NCBI GenBank assembly: GCA_964384805.1 | Contig: CAYLLO010000032.1 | Coordinates: 1 to 14,640 of the forward strand | Length of the DNA stretch: 14,640 nucleotides | DNA from: HGM10611 sp964384805 | GTDB lineage: Bacteria > Bacillota_I > Bacilli_A > ML615J-28 > CAG-313 | Direction of reading: 5' to 3' | Part shown: positions 1 to 8,098 of the stretch, piece after piece | How the letters are laid out: every line of letters starts with the position of its first letter | How positions within the stretch are numbered: position 1 is the stretch's first letter | The notes under the pieces: model-generated | What the model saw: the letters and a program-made list of their open reading frames with translations, nothing else | Databases searched by the model: none | Told to the model about the DNA's origin: nothing | Program-made: the position numbers and the translations under genes

Positions 1-13
1 ATTTTCATAAGAA

Positions 14-60
14 AAAAGAGGCTCACCTAAATTAATAGGTTATTTAACAGCCCCTCTTTT
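14..60 (-). terminator. Intrinsic terminator of the pepF-dapF operon
   Basis: Read on the minus strand just after dapF, the arms at 49-60 and 14-23 pair as AAAAGA/TCTTTT and GGCT/AGCC, with a two-base bulge. An inner CCTA/TAGG helix lies in the loop. A T-rich run follows at 13-1. The plus-strand reading also ends in a T-rich stretch, so the hairpin could work in both directions. Confidence 0.75.
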
Positions 61-66
61 CTTTAT

Positions 67-861
67 TTAAAATTCACCTCTGCTAATATATGTAGCAGGT
101 CCTTCCATATACACTTCGTTTTCTACTTCTGATATTAGAAGCTCACCATAAGGTAGTAATACCTTAACTGGATTATGACATTTATTAAACATTTTACTAA
201 TGACATAACTTGATGAGGCTCCAGTACCACACGCATAAGTAAAACCAATACCTCTTTCATACGTATTTATTTTTAAATGATTTTGATCTACTACTTCTAC
301 AAAATCAACATTAGTGCCATATTTAAAGGCTTTATCATTTTGAATTCTTTTGCCAAGTTCTGAATATACCCCATATTCTACTTTTGGCATATAAACTACT
401 GTATGATACGTTCCTAAGAAAATGCTATGGGTTAGATATTTTTGATTATTAAAAAGCACTTCATAATTTAACATATCTTCTTGACTAGTAAACCCCATTT
501 TTTCTTTATTAAATGAATAGGTCCCCATATTGATTTTAACCCTAAAAGGTTCTTTTGAAATTACCGCCACTTCTTTGGCCCCATCTAAAGTTTCAATGAT
601 AAAATTCTTTTCTTTAGTATGTTGATGTCTAACAAAATAATAGGCTAAACATCTAAGACCATTCCCACACATATTAGCAATACTTCCATCTTGATTATAA
701 AGCATCATACGTAAAGGATTAGTCTGAGCAACAATTAAACCATCTGCCCCAATACCTGTATATCTATTACAAATATTCTTTGCGATTTCTTGATAATTTA
801 ATCCTTCATCTTCAACAATAATGAAGTCATTACCACAACCATGATATTTTTCAAATTGCAT
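67..861 (-). CDS. dapF: Diaminopimelate epimerase
   Basis: Cytosolic, cofactor-independent racemase that converts LL- to meso-diaminopimelate for lysine and peptidoglycan synthesis. The 264-residue length is normal for the family. Both catalytic cysteines are visible: C65 in the MCGNGLRC motif and C211 in ACGTGAS. The substrate-binding N11 (GNDF), N56 (NQDGS) and E202-R203 (YERG) are also present. The usual GNPH segment reads GTYH at 150-153, so the asparagine that normally touches substrate there is Thr. The start is fixed by the family-typical N-terminus (FEKYHGCGNDF). It lies one base after the pepF stop (TAACATG), and no Shine-Dalgarno site is visible before it, so translation probably depends on ribosomes finishing pepF. 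It is the last gene before the terminator at 14-60. Assignment is firm. Confidence 0.96.
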   Translation of the reverse strand: MQFEKYHGCGNDFIIVEDEGLNYQEIAKNICNRYTGIGADGLIVAQTNPLRMMLYNQDGSIANMCGNGLRCLAYYFVRHQHTKEKNFIIETLDGAKEVAVISKEPFRVKINMGTYSFNKEKMGFTSQEDMLNYEVLFNNQKYLTHSIFLGTYHTVVYMPKVEYGVYSELGKRIQNDKAFKYGTNVDFVEVVDQNHLKINTYERGIGFTYACGTGASSSYVISKMFNKCHNPVKVLLPYGELLISEVENEVYMEGPATYISRGEF

Positions 862-862
862 G

Positions 863-2623
863 TTATTCTGTTAGTAACTTTTCAAGTTCAGATACTAACA
901 TATCCATCCGTTCAACAACCGCCATAAAGGTTTCTTTTTTAGTGAAATCAACTCCAGCTTCTTTTGCTTGTTCAACAGGATATTTAGAACCTCCTGATTT
1001 TAAAAGGTTAGTATATTTTTCAAAAGCTCCTGGAACGCCATCTTGTACATCTTTATATAGTTTGAAGCTTGCCGCAAAGCTTGTCGCATATTGATATACA
1101 TAAAACGGAGTATAGAAAAGGTGAGGAATATATGCCCAAACAAATTCTTTATATTGTTCCTTAGTTAAATCAAAACCATAATATTGTTTATATAAATCAA
1201 TCATAATTTGAGACAATACCTCATAATTAATTGGTTGATTTTTTTCTACTAATTCATGGGCTCTTAATTCGTAATCCGCAAATAAAGTTTGACGATAGAA
1301 AGTAGCCACAATTTCATCTATTGCTTTTTGAAGAAGCATTATTTTTTCTTCTTTGGTAGTTTCGCTTGAACTCATAAAATAGTCAAGTAATACATGTTCA
1401 TTAAATGTAGAAGCAATTTCCGCAACAAAAATAGTATAATGTTGTAACATTGCTGGTTGGTTTGCTGCCGCATACATTGAATGAATTGAATGTCCTGCTT
1501 CATGAGCTACGGTAAATACATCATCTAAAGTATTACTATAGTTCAATAAAATATACGGATGTGAATTAGTTACTCCTGAAGAATATGCACCTGTTCTTTT
1601 TCCGTCTTGCTCATATACATCGACAAAACCATCCTTTAAAGCCTCATGTGCATACTCTTGGAAATCTTCTGGAAACTTTTTAATTGCTTCAAAAAAGATC
1701 TTTTTAGCTTCTTCATAAGTATATTCTTTATTAGAATGAGCAAGTTCTAAAAAGCGATCATATGTATAATGCCGTTTTAATCCTAAATATTGTTTACGTA
1801 ATTTAAAATATTTTTTTAATGATTTATTTTGACGTGATGCGACATTAACTAAATTTTTATAAACAGCCGTAGGAATATTGTTTTGAAATAAGAAACTTTC
1901 TAAAATACTATCATAATTTCTTGCTTTCGCATATGCCTTATCTGATTGTAATACTGAATTATAAATAGTTCCATAAGTATTTTTATGATCATCATAAGTT
2001 TTATATAGAGCTTCAAAAATTTTTTTGCGGTCGGATGCATTATCAACTTTGGTAATTAAACTACGCCAATTACCTTGAGTAACAGTAACAACTTCTTTAT
2101 TTTTTAGTTTTACTGTTGCATTTTTTCCATCAGCTACCGCTAAAGCACTGTATAACTCATCGCCAGCAGAAACTGGACTAAAGTAAGACATTAACTTCTC
2201 ACTTTTAGCATCAAGAATATGTTCGGTACTTCTGAATAATTTTTCAAATTCAAAGCGGAACTCTTCTAATTCAGGATGTTTATCAATAAAAGACATTACC
2301 ATATCTTTTCCTAAAGACAATACTTCAGGTGATTCAAATGATGTAGCTTGCCCTAATTGTTGAAATAAAATCATCATTCTTGATACTTTACTAGCATTCT
2401 CAACATTCTTTTTATTTAAATCACTTTTTAAAGAACCATATTGATAAACTTTCTCTAATTTTTCATTGATTTCTTTTTTAAGTAAATAGTATTCTACAAA
2501 CTTTTCTTCATCATTTAATTTTCCCGTAAAGCTAGCAGCTTTTTCTACATATGGTTTTAATTCTTCATATGCCCTTTCATACTCTTCTTCTGTTTTAAAT
2601 AAATACGTTAAATCCCATTTCAT
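863..2623 (-). CDS. pepF: Oligoendopeptidase F (M3 metallopeptidase)
   Basis: Cytosolic zinc endopeptidase of family M3 that cleaves short peptides, usually 7-17 residues, for peptide turnover and nutrition. The 586-residue length is typical. The N-terminal helical PepF region covers about 1-190 and the M3 catalytic domain about 200-580. The zinc site is HEAGH at 374-378, followed by H381 and the third ligand E402 in the AEIASTFNE helix. A GAYSSG loop at about 345-350 and Tyr-rich stretches near 505-515 (YTPFYVYQYA) fit the family's substrate site. The start ATG follows AGGAGG by 7 bases. It is transcribed from the promoter at 2651-2679 and leads directly into dapF, a pairing with no obvious functional link. 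No defects are seen. Confidence 0.96.
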   Translation of the reverse strand: MKWDLTYLFKTEEEYERAYEELKPYVEKAASFTGKLNDEEKFVEYYLLKKEINEKLEKVYQYGSLKSDLNKKNVENASKVSRMMILFQQLGQATSFESPEVLSLGKDMVMSFIDKHPELEEFRFEFEKLFRSTEHILDAKSEKLMSYFSPVSAGDELYSALAVADGKNATVKLKNKEVVTVTQGNWRSLITKVDNASDRKKIFEALYKTYDDHKNTYGTIYNSVLQSDKAYAKARNYDSILESFLFQNNIPTAVYKNLVNVASRQNKSLKKYFKLRKQYLGLKRHYTYDRFLELAHSNKEYTYEEAKKIFFEAIKKFPEDFQEYAHEALKDGFVDVYEQDGKRTGAYSSGVTNSHPYILLNYSNTLDDVFTVAHEAGHSIHSMYAAANQPAMLQHYTIFVAEIASTFNEHVLLDYFMSSSETTKEEKIMLLQKAIDEIVATFYRQTLFADYELRAHELVEKNQPINYEVLSQIMIDLYKQYYGFDLTKEQYKEFVWAYIPHLFYTPFYVYQYATSFAASFKLYKDVQDGVPGAFEKYTNLLKSGGSKYPVEQAKEAGVDFTKKETFMAVVERMDMLVSELEKLLTE

Positions 2624-2650
2624 TTTTTCTACCTCCTATTATTTATGTTT

Positions 2651-2679
2651 ATTATACCATTTTTTTCTTATTTTATCTA
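2651..2679 (-). promoter_or_regulatory. Sigma-A promoter of pepF-dapF
   Basis: On the minus strand the -10 is TATAAT (2651-2656), preceded by TGG to give an extended -10. At 17 bases spacing lies a weak -35, TAGATA (2674-2679, four of six matches). The predicted transcript start is about 20-25 bases before the pepF start codon, leaving room only for the AGGAGG site. Confidence 0.65.
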
Positions 2680-2757
2680 TTTATACACTTTTTTTATGAG
2701 GAAACTCATCCCGAAATTTAACAGTTAATACATTTATATATATTGACTTTTTATAAA

Positions 2758-2784
2758 AACACCTTTTTTATCTTAAAAGGTGTT
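2758..2784 (-). terminator. Terminator of the arsR-cadA-rimM-trmD operon
   Basis: Read on the minus strand after the DUF975 gene: AACACCTTTT (2775-2784) pairs perfectly with AAAAGGTGTT (2758-2767) around a 7-base loop and is followed by TTTATAAAAA. It separates the six-gene operon from pepF-dapF. The remaining gap, 2680-2757, shows only a short ATGAG/CTCAT inverted repeat at about 2696-2709. Confidence 0.75.
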
Positions 2785-2803
2785 CTTTAGATGGTAAAAA
2801 TAT

Positions 2804-3523
2804 TTAATATTTAGTTTTTGGGGAAAAATCTTCTTGTTTTTCTGAAACCACCTTATAAAAACAGGCCTCTGATGCCTTCACATAAGGAGTTAACAACACC
2901 ATTCCCATTCCAAAAGTTAACATAGACAACAATATCCAGCCGATAAAGCTAAACTCTAAACAAAATAATCGCCACTTATTCCCTTTCATCATTTTTTTAG
3001 ATTGGGCTAAGGCTTCTGTTGCTGAAAGATTAGGGTTTTCTGCCAAAATGTAAAAAGTCATTCGGTAACTATATGCTTCAATAATCCCCGGAATTATGAA
3101 TAAAAAACTCCATAACAGTACTCTTAAATTTAATAAAAAGTTAGTATATACCATTCTTTTCCAACTTGGAAAATAAGTAAACATTGTTCCCAATTGAGGA
3201 TTATTATAATGGGCCAATTCAATATTAAATTTTGAATATCCCCCTTTAATAATACTACCTAAGAAGAAAAAACCTACTCCAATTACTAATGCAAGTAATA
3301 AAACAATAATCATAATTGTTATAATGATTGGACATTTTTCTTTAGGGATGGTCATTCTAGAAAAATCTGGATTTTCAAATTTAAAATCTATATCAAAGAA
3401 AGATGACATTCCACTAGTTCCCCCTAATGCCGCAGCAATCAAACTAGCTAAACAAGCTTTCCAATAATACCCCTTTAACGCTAAACGTGCATCTTTTTTA
3501 AAATCTTTTGCGAACCATTCCAT
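2804..3523 (-). CDS. DUF975 family integral membrane protein
   Basis: 239-residue polytopic membrane protein of the DUF975 family, whose biochemical role is unknown. The family layout is clear. An amphipathic start (about 1-15) leads to a first hydrophobic segment at about 22-36, with others at about 66-92, 126-150 and 188-215. The conserved central block, YSYRMTFYILAENPNLSATEAL then SKKMMKG, sits at about 150-180. The C-terminal membrane segment ends in the family-type TPYVKASEACFY. The ATG is preceded by AGGAG about 9 bases upstream. It lies 20 bases after the rhodanese-like lipoprotein and is the last gene before the terminator at 2758-2784, so it should be co-transcribed with trmD. A membrane role such as transport or envelope stress is only a guess from topology. 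Confidence 0.85.
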   Translation of the reverse strand: MEWFAKDFKKDARLALKGYYWKACLASLIAAALGGTSGMSSFFDIDFKFENPDFSRMTIPKEKCPIIITIMIIVLLLALVIGVGFFFLGSIIKGGYSKFNIELAHYNNPQLGTMFTYFPSWKRMVYTNFLLNLRVLLWSFLFIIPGIIEAYSYRMTFYILAENPNLSATEALAQSKKMMKGNKWRLFCLEFSFIGWILLSMLTFGMGMVLLTPYVKASEACFYKVVSEKQEDFSPKTKY

Positions 3524-3543
3524 TTAGATATTCTCCTATTACT

Positions 3544-4008
3544 TTAATCACAACCACAATCATCAATACCACGTCCTTCATAGATAGTATCGATAAAAGC
3601 TTTAGTTGTTCTTAAATACTCATACCCCTTCGTATAAACAATAATTTTTTTATAATTAATCTTTTTTAAAATATCAACAATTTCTTCATACTCTCCATGA
3701 CCAGAATCTACCAAAAAGATCGTCACTTTATTATTTGATAATTTAGAAATCCATGAAGCAAAATCCTCATCTAAAGTTACATCAAAACTTTTAGCTCCAC
3801 TAATATGATGTTCTGAAAAAGTATTTTTTTCTTCAGCTTCAGTTCCTCTTACTCTCAAATCAACCACTAAGCCATTTATTGAACCAATTTGTTGTTCATA
3901 TAATTTATCAATAAACTTTTGTTCATCATCAGTTATCGTAACACACGATGCTAAAACGAAAGTTAACAAAAAAATACTTATGTAAAGACTAATCTTTTTG
4001 ATTGTCAT
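3544..4008 (-). CDS. Rhodanese-like lipoprotein without the catalytic cysteine
   Basis: 154-residue predicted lipoprotein. The signal peptide (about 1-21) ends in a lipobox, VLAS-C22, so the protein is probably lipid-anchored on the outer face of the membrane. The rest resembles a single rhodanese domain: VVDLRVRG (48-55), then the typical HHISGAKSFDV (67-77), then a strand-loop VTIFLVDSGHG (95-105) where active enzymes have Cys followed by the sulfur-cradling loop. Here that Cys is Asp101, so sulfurtransferase activity is unlikely. The only cysteines in the mature part besides C22 are C151 and C153, in a C-terminal DDCGCD tail. The ATG has a good AAGGAG site and overlaps the end of trmD by 20 bases, which suggests coupling. 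Function unknown. A redox or metal-binding role for the CGC tail is speculation. Confidence 0.75.
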   Translation of the reverse strand: MTIKKISLYISIFLLTFVLASCVTITDDEQKFIDKLYEQQIGSINGLVVDLRVRGTEAEEKNTFSEHHISGAKSFDVTLDEDFASWISKLSNNKVTIFLVDSGHGEYEEIVDILKKINYKKIIVYTKGYEYLRTTKAFIDTIYEGRGIDDCGCD

Positions 4009-4726
4009 TTTTTTCCAACTCCTTTAAATAAGCATAATCTTCAGCTGTTAAGGCAACTTTTTCAAGTAAATCAGGACGCATTTGATAAGTTTTTTTAAGT
4101 GCCTCTTGATGCTTCCACTTTTCAATATTCGCATGATGTCCCGATAATAATATGTCTGGTACGGAATATCCATCATAAACAGGAGGGCGAGTAAATTGAG
4201 GATATTCTAAAAGTCCACTCATAAATGATTCTTGAATTGTTGAATCATCACTAATAACTCCTTTGACCAATCTTGCTACCGCATCCACAATAGCCAAAGC
4301 AGGAATTTCACCTCCCGTTAATACATAATCCCCAATAGAAATTTCTTCATCAACATAGTTTAGAATTCGATTATCAATGCCTTCATAATGGCCACACATA
4401 ATTATTATATGTTCTTTTTTAGATAAATCTATTGCCATTTTTTGGTTAAATACTTTTCCACTCGGGGTCGTTAAAATTTTAGTAGCCTGAGCATACCCTG
4501 AAATTGAAACTAAAGCCTTATGAAGGGGCTCAACACTAATAAGCATTCCCGCCCCTCCACCATAAGCATAATCATCTACAGTATTATGTTTATTAGTAGA
4601 AAATAAACGAAAATCAATAACATTTATTTCCAATAATCCTTTTTCTCTGGCTCTTTTTAGAATCGAACTATTAATATTACCTTCAATCATTTCTGGGAAC
4701 AACGTTAAGATATCAAATCTAAGCAT
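3989..4726 (-). CDS. trmD: tRNA (guanine-37-N1)-methyltransferase
   Basis: SPOUT-family enzyme that uses S-adenosylmethionine to make m1G37 in tRNAs carrying G36, which prevents +1 frameshifting. The 245-residue length is standard. Hallmarks are LRFDILTLFPEM at the N-terminus, YAYGGGAGM (53-61), the trefoil-knot cofactor segments LTTPSG (85-90) and IMCGHYEGID (109-118), IGDYVLTGGE (131-140), and the C-terminal GLLEYPQFTRP and LLSGHHANIEKWK stretches. AGGTG lies about 6 bases before the ATG, and the gene starts 8 bases after rimM. rimM-trmD adjacency is conserved widely in bacteria, but here the next gene is a rhodanese-like lipoprotein instead of the usual rplS. The upstream part of the transcript begins at a metal-regulated promoter (see 8061-8089). 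Confidence 0.97.
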   Translation of the reverse strand: MLRFDILTLFPEMIEGNINSSILKRAREKGLLEINVIDFRLFSTNKHNTVDDYAYGGGAGMLISVEPLHKALVSISGYAQATKILTTPSGKVFNQKMAIDLSKKEHIIIMCGHYEGIDNRILNYVDEEISIGDYVLTGGEIPALAIVDAVARLVKGVISDDSTIQESFMSGLLEYPQFTRPPVYDGYSVPDILLSGHHANIEKWKHQEALKKTYQMRPDLLEKVALTAEDYAYLKELEKNDNQKD

Positions 4727-4734
4727 CTATTCAC

Positions 4735-5238
4735 CTATCTTAAACCTTCTATTTCGTTAATAATAATTTTATCTTCCAAAACATCAACGATAAATTCGTC
4801 AATAAAGGGTACTAAAAATTTCTTATCAGATGCCTTTATTTCTAATAATTTATACGTTGGAATTTCTAAAACATCAATTACGATTCCAATATTTTCTTCG
4901 TGTTGATTGTAAACCTTTAAACCTATCAAATCATCACAATAATATTCACCTTCATCTAATGAAGGAGCTAATTCGGTATCTACATATAAACTAAAACCCA
5001 CATATTGTAAAACTTCATTAATATCAGTAAGACCATTAATAGAAATCATATAGACATTTTTATGTAATCGTGCTTGATCAATTCTCACCGGAAGATATTT
5101 ATCATTCTGTTTTAAATATAAAACATTGCCTTTTTTTAATCGTTCTTCAATAAAATCAGATTCACTATAAAGTTTTAATTCACCCTTTATCCCAAAGGTT
5201 CCAACAATTTTTCCTACCTCTAAATATTTAGTCTTCAT
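4735..5238 (-). CDS. rimM: Ribosome maturation factor RimM
   Basis: 30S assembly factor that binds S19 and helps mature the 16S 3' domain (head). The 167-residue length is normal. The N-terminal RimM barrel begins GKIVGTFGIKGELKLYS (8-24). The linker and PRC-barrel domain start at the family signature EYYCDDLIGLKVY (about 97-109) and end near the C-terminus with KFLVPFIDEFI. The start codon lies inside the 3' end of the P-type ATPase gene (11-base overlap, ATG upstream of the ATPase TAA) and has only a weak purine-rich sequence before it. Translation is therefore probably coupled to the ATPase. No separate promoter was found in the last ~100 bases of the ATPase gene. It is followed 8 bases later by trmD. 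Confidence 0.95.
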   Translation of the reverse strand: MKTKYLEVGKIVGTFGIKGELKLYSESDFIEERLKKGNVLYLKQNDKYLPVRIDQARLHKNVYMISINGLTDINEVLQYVGFSLYVDTELAPSLDEGEYYCDDLIGLKVYNQHEENIGIVIDVLEIPTYKLLEIKASDKKFLVPFIDEFIVDVLEDKIIINEIEGLR

Positions 5239-7705
5239 ATTCTTCTATATCTCTTTTTTCTATTTGTTTTTTTTCTTTTTTGAACAGTCTCATAACACGA
5301 AGGGAATTAAGAATAGCAAGTAATGATACCCCAACATCTGAGAAAATAGCCAACCACATACTAACTTCTAAATCTAAAACCGTAAGTAATAATACGATAA
5401 CTTTAATCGACAAAGCCATAATAATATTTTGAATAACGATTTTTTTAGTATTTTTAGCAATCGTAATTAATTCATTAACTTTCTTCAAATTATCCGTCAT
5501 AATTACGACATCCGCAATCGCAATAGCTCCTTCAGAACCACTTCCTCCCATCGCAATACCAACATCAGCTAAACTAATGACGGGAGCATCATTGATTCCA
5601 TCCCCAATATACACTGTTTTAGCTTTTTTATCAAGGGTATTAGCTTTTACTTCTTCTAATTTTTCCACTTTTTGAGCTGGTAATAATTCATAATAAACTT
5701 CATCAACCCCTAAAGTATTAGCAACACTAATACTGACATTTTTAGCATCACCAGTAAAAATTTGAATACTCTTAATATCATTATTACGTAAGAACGTAAT
5801 TGTCTCATCTGCTTCTTCTCGAATTTTATCCCCAATTATTAAATATCCCACATAATTTTTTTCTTTTAAAACATACAAAACTAAGCCTGGAGCCTTAATA
5901 TCAGGAACTTCTATTTTAGCATCTTGTAAGCAACGATAATTCCCTACTGTAATTCTTGACCCATTAATTTCAGCTCTTACTCCTCGTGAGGTAAGTTCAG
6001 TAAAATCTTCAATAATATCGGCAAAAATTTTATCACGGCCATAAGCATCAACAATAGAAATTCCGATTGGATGAGTAGAATGATACTCTGTATAAGCCGC
6101 TAAACGTAAAATTTCATCTTTAGATATATCTCCTACGGGAACTACTTCTAACAATCCAAAAGTCCCTTTAGTTAAAGTTCCTGTTTTATCAAAAACAACA
6201 TTTTCAACATTAGTTAAAGCTTCTAAATAGTTACTTCCTTTAATTAAAATGCCTCTTTTACTAGCCAAACCAATTCCGCCAAAGAAAGTTAGAGGGATAG
6301 ATATTACTAACGCACAAGGGCAAGAAATAACTAAGAAAATCATTCCTGTATAAATTGAACCAGTAAATTCTTCGGTTCCAAGGAATAAATCTTTGATTGG
6401 TAAACTAGAATCAAGGAAATGTTTCACAAAAGGTGAAATGATAATCAATAATACTGCAGCGATTACAACTACTGGAGTATATATTTTCGCAAACTTTGTG
6501 ATAAAGTTTTCAGTTTTAGCTTTTGAAATACTAGCATTTTCTACAATATCTAATATTTTGGTCATAGTTGATTCGCTTTGAGGACGGATAGCTTTAATTT
6601 CGATAACTCCTCCGAGATTAGTACTACCAGATAATACTTCATCTCCAACTTTAACATTTCGATAAAGTGACTCACCAGTCAAAGCTTTTGTATCAAGGTA
6701 TGTTTTACCATCAGTAACAATACCATCAACAGGTATCATTTCCCCATTTTTAACAATTAAAATATCACCGGGAATAACACTTTCAACTTCTACTTCTAAT
6801 GCTTCACCATTGACTTTTAACCTTGCTTTTTTAGCTTCATATGAAAGTAAGGCTGAAATCGATTTACGTGAATGATTAACTGCCTTTTCTTGTAAGAAAG
6901 TCCCCACTTGATATAACAACATCACTAGCACAGCCTCAAAATTGTGTCCAGTAATTATAGCCCCAATAGAAGCAATCGTCATTAGGAAATTTTCGTCCAA
7001 AAAACGACGATTAATAATATTTCGAAAAAACCGATAAATTACTTTATGACCAATTAATAAATAACTTATTAGTGTTGTAATATTCACAATCATTGATAAC
7101 TGAGAATCATGAGAAAAAGGATTGCCATGATCTACTATTATATTCCAAATAAACGCAAATAATAATGAAAGAACCCCAAGAGAAAAGACCAAAATATCTT
7201 TTTTACTAACTACAAAACGTTCTTCAACTTCGGCTCTTTGGCGACTTGCGACATCCATTACAACAATTCGAGGATCTACTTTATGAGCGATTTTGCTAAC
7301 TTCATCAACAATATTTTGAACTAATTCACTATCTGTTGTTTCAATAATAAATCGTTCAGTCGAGAAATCAACAATAATCTGGATATGACTAAAACTCTTC
7401 TTGGCGAGCATCTCAATTTTCAAAGCACATTGTGCACAATCAATACCTTTTAATTTTAATACTTTACGATATACATCAATATTAGCTATTTCTTCTAAAG
7501 TAGCTGTTTTCTCATATTTGTGAAAAGCCTTTACTAAATCACTATATTCCACAATTGGTGTATGTTCAATAAATAGAATATTTTTTGCTTTATCGATATT
7601 TAAACTAATAACGCCGTCTATTTTTTTAAGTTCTGCAATAATACGGCGATAATTATTTTTATTTTCAACTTTTAATATATTATAACTTTTACTAATATTT
7701 GCCAT
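5228..7705 (-). CDS. cadA: Zinc/cadmium-exporting P1B-type ATPase (CadA/ZntA-like)
   Basis: 825-residue heavy-metal efflux pump of the cytoplasmic membrane that exports Zn(II)/Cd(II)/Pb(II)-type ions using ATP. In order: a degenerate, Cys-free HMA-like fold (about 8-65), a metal-binding HMA domain with C90-A-Q-C93, transmembrane segments from about 170, the actuator TGES (343-346), the transport motif C462-P-C464, phosphorylation site D506-KTGT, nucleotide-domain H545-P546, and hinge GDGINDAP (701-708). K768 and D790 in the last two membrane helices match the P1B-2 (Zn/Cd/Pb) signature, not that of copper pumps. The start has GAGGA within the end of the regulator gene, only 2 bases away. The 3' end overlaps rimM by 11 bases. 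Regulation is probably by the ArsR-type repressor encoded upstream. Confidence 0.95.
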   Translation of the reverse strand: MANISKSYNILKVENKNNYRRIIAELKKIDGVISLNIDKAKNILFIEHTPIVEYSDLVKAFHKYEKTATLEEIANIDVYRKVLKLKGIDCAQCALKIEMLAKKSFSHIQIIVDFSTERFIIETTDSELVQNIVDEVSKIAHKVDPRIVVMDVASRQRAEVEERFVVSKKDILVFSLGVLSLLFAFIWNIIVDHGNPFSHDSQLSMIVNITTLISYLLIGHKVIYRFFRNIINRRFLDENFLMTIASIGAIITGHNFEAVLVMLLYQVGTFLQEKAVNHSRKSISALLSYEAKKARLKVNGEALEVEVESVIPGDILIVKNGEMIPVDGIVTDGKTYLDTKALTGESLYRNVKVGDEVLSGSTNLGGVIEIKAIRPQSESTMTKILDIVENASISKAKTENFITKFAKIYTPVVVIAAVLLIIISPFVKHFLDSSLPIKDLFLGTEEFTGSIYTGMIFLVISCPCALVISIPLTFFGGIGLASKRGILIKGSNYLEALTNVENVVFDKTGTLTKGTFGLLEVVPVGDISKDEILRLAAYTEYHSTHPIGISIVDAYGRDKIFADIIEDFTELTSRGVRAEINGSRITVGNYRCLQDAKIEVPDIKAPGLVLYVLKEKNYVGYLIIGDKIREEADETITFLRNNDIKSIQIFTGDAKNVSISVANTLGVDEVYYELLPAQKVEKLEEVKANTLDKKAKTVYIGDGINDAPVISLADVGIAMGGSGSEGAIAIADVVIMTDNLKKVNELITIAKNTKKIVIQNIIMALSIKVIVLLLTVLDLEVSMWLAIFSDVGVSLLAILNSLRVMRLFKKEKKQIEKRDIEEYED

Positions 7706-7707
7706 AA

Positions 7708-7998
7708 CTATTCCTCGTGATTCATATGGATACGTCCTGTTTCAACAATCATTTTTACATGTTTATCATTTAAACTATAAAAAACCATTTTACCAATCTT
7801 TTCTGATTTTAGTACATGAGCATCCTTTAAAATCCGCAATTGATGAGATACCGCTGATTGGCTTACTCCCAGAGTACTAGTAATTTCTGTAACACTAGCT
7901 TCTCTATCCATTAAATAATAAACAATAGCTAATCGCGACGGATCACCTAATACCGCAAACATACTAGATAATTTCATAATTTCTTTTGATTGTTCCAT
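7708..7998 (-). CDS. ArsR/SmtB family zinc-type metal sensor repressor (CzrA-like)
   Basis: 96-residue winged-helix dimeric repressor that releases DNA on binding metal. The recognition helix region is TSTLGVSQSAVSHQLRILKDA (about 41-61), followed by the wing (HVLKSEKIGKMVFYSL). The C-terminal alpha5 helix carries D78, H80, H91 and H94. The spacing (2, 11, 3) is identical to the Zn/Co ligands D84, H86, H97 and H100 of Staphylococcus aureus CzrA. There is no cysteine at all, so it is not a CadC/ArsR-type Cys sensor. Zinc or cobalt is the likely inducer. It is the first gene of its transcript, with the promoter at 8061-8089 and a palindromic operator at 8026-8050. It sits 2 bases before the efflux ATPase gene, the usual sensor-pump pairing. 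The start follows GAGGAATTAAGT. Confidence 0.92.
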   Translation of the reverse strand: MEQSKEIMKLSSMFAVLGDPSRLAIVYYLMDREASVTEITSTLGVSQSAVSHQLRILKDAHVLKSEKIGKMVFYSLNDKHVKMIVETGRIHMNHEE

Positions 7999-8025
7999 AC
8001 TTAATTCCTCTCTATATAATATTAT

Positions 8026-8050
8026 ATATGTTTCATATGAACATATGTTT
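8026..8050 (-). promoter_or_regulatory. Probable ArsR/CzrA operator
   Basis: Perfect palindrome TTCATATGAA (8032-8041) nested within ATATGTT (8026-8032) and AACATAT (8040-8046) arms. This resembles the ATATGAACA-type imperfect 12-2-12 operators of zinc-sensing SmtB/CzrA repressors. It covers about +4 to +28 of the transcript from the promoter at 8061-8089, where a bound repressor would block initiation. Assignment is from position and motif resemblance. Confidence 0.65.
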
Positions 8051-8060
8051 ATTTATTCAA

Positions 8061-8089
8061 ATTATACTATGTTTTATTGTTTTTGTCAA
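8061..8089 (-). promoter_or_regulatory. Consensus sigma-A promoter of the arsR-cadA-rimM-trmD operon
   Basis: On the minus strand TTGACA (8084-8089), 17 bases, then TATAAT (8061-8066): a perfect match to the vegetative consensus. Transcription should start near 8054, just before the palindromic operator. Such a strong core promoter fits a tightly repressed, metal-inducible unit. Confidence 0.85.
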
Positions 8090-8098
8090 CTAGCTAAT

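Noticed and set aside
2696..2709. ATGAG/CTCAT inverted repeat upstream of pepF as a terminator or riboswitch
   Set aside because: Only a 5-bp stem, no U-tract in the needed direction, and no recognised riboswitch core nearby.
6393..6581. 62-codon plus-strand open frame within the metal ATPase gene
   Set aside because: Antisense shadow of a clearly coding, conserved region, with no ribosome-binding site or family resemblance.
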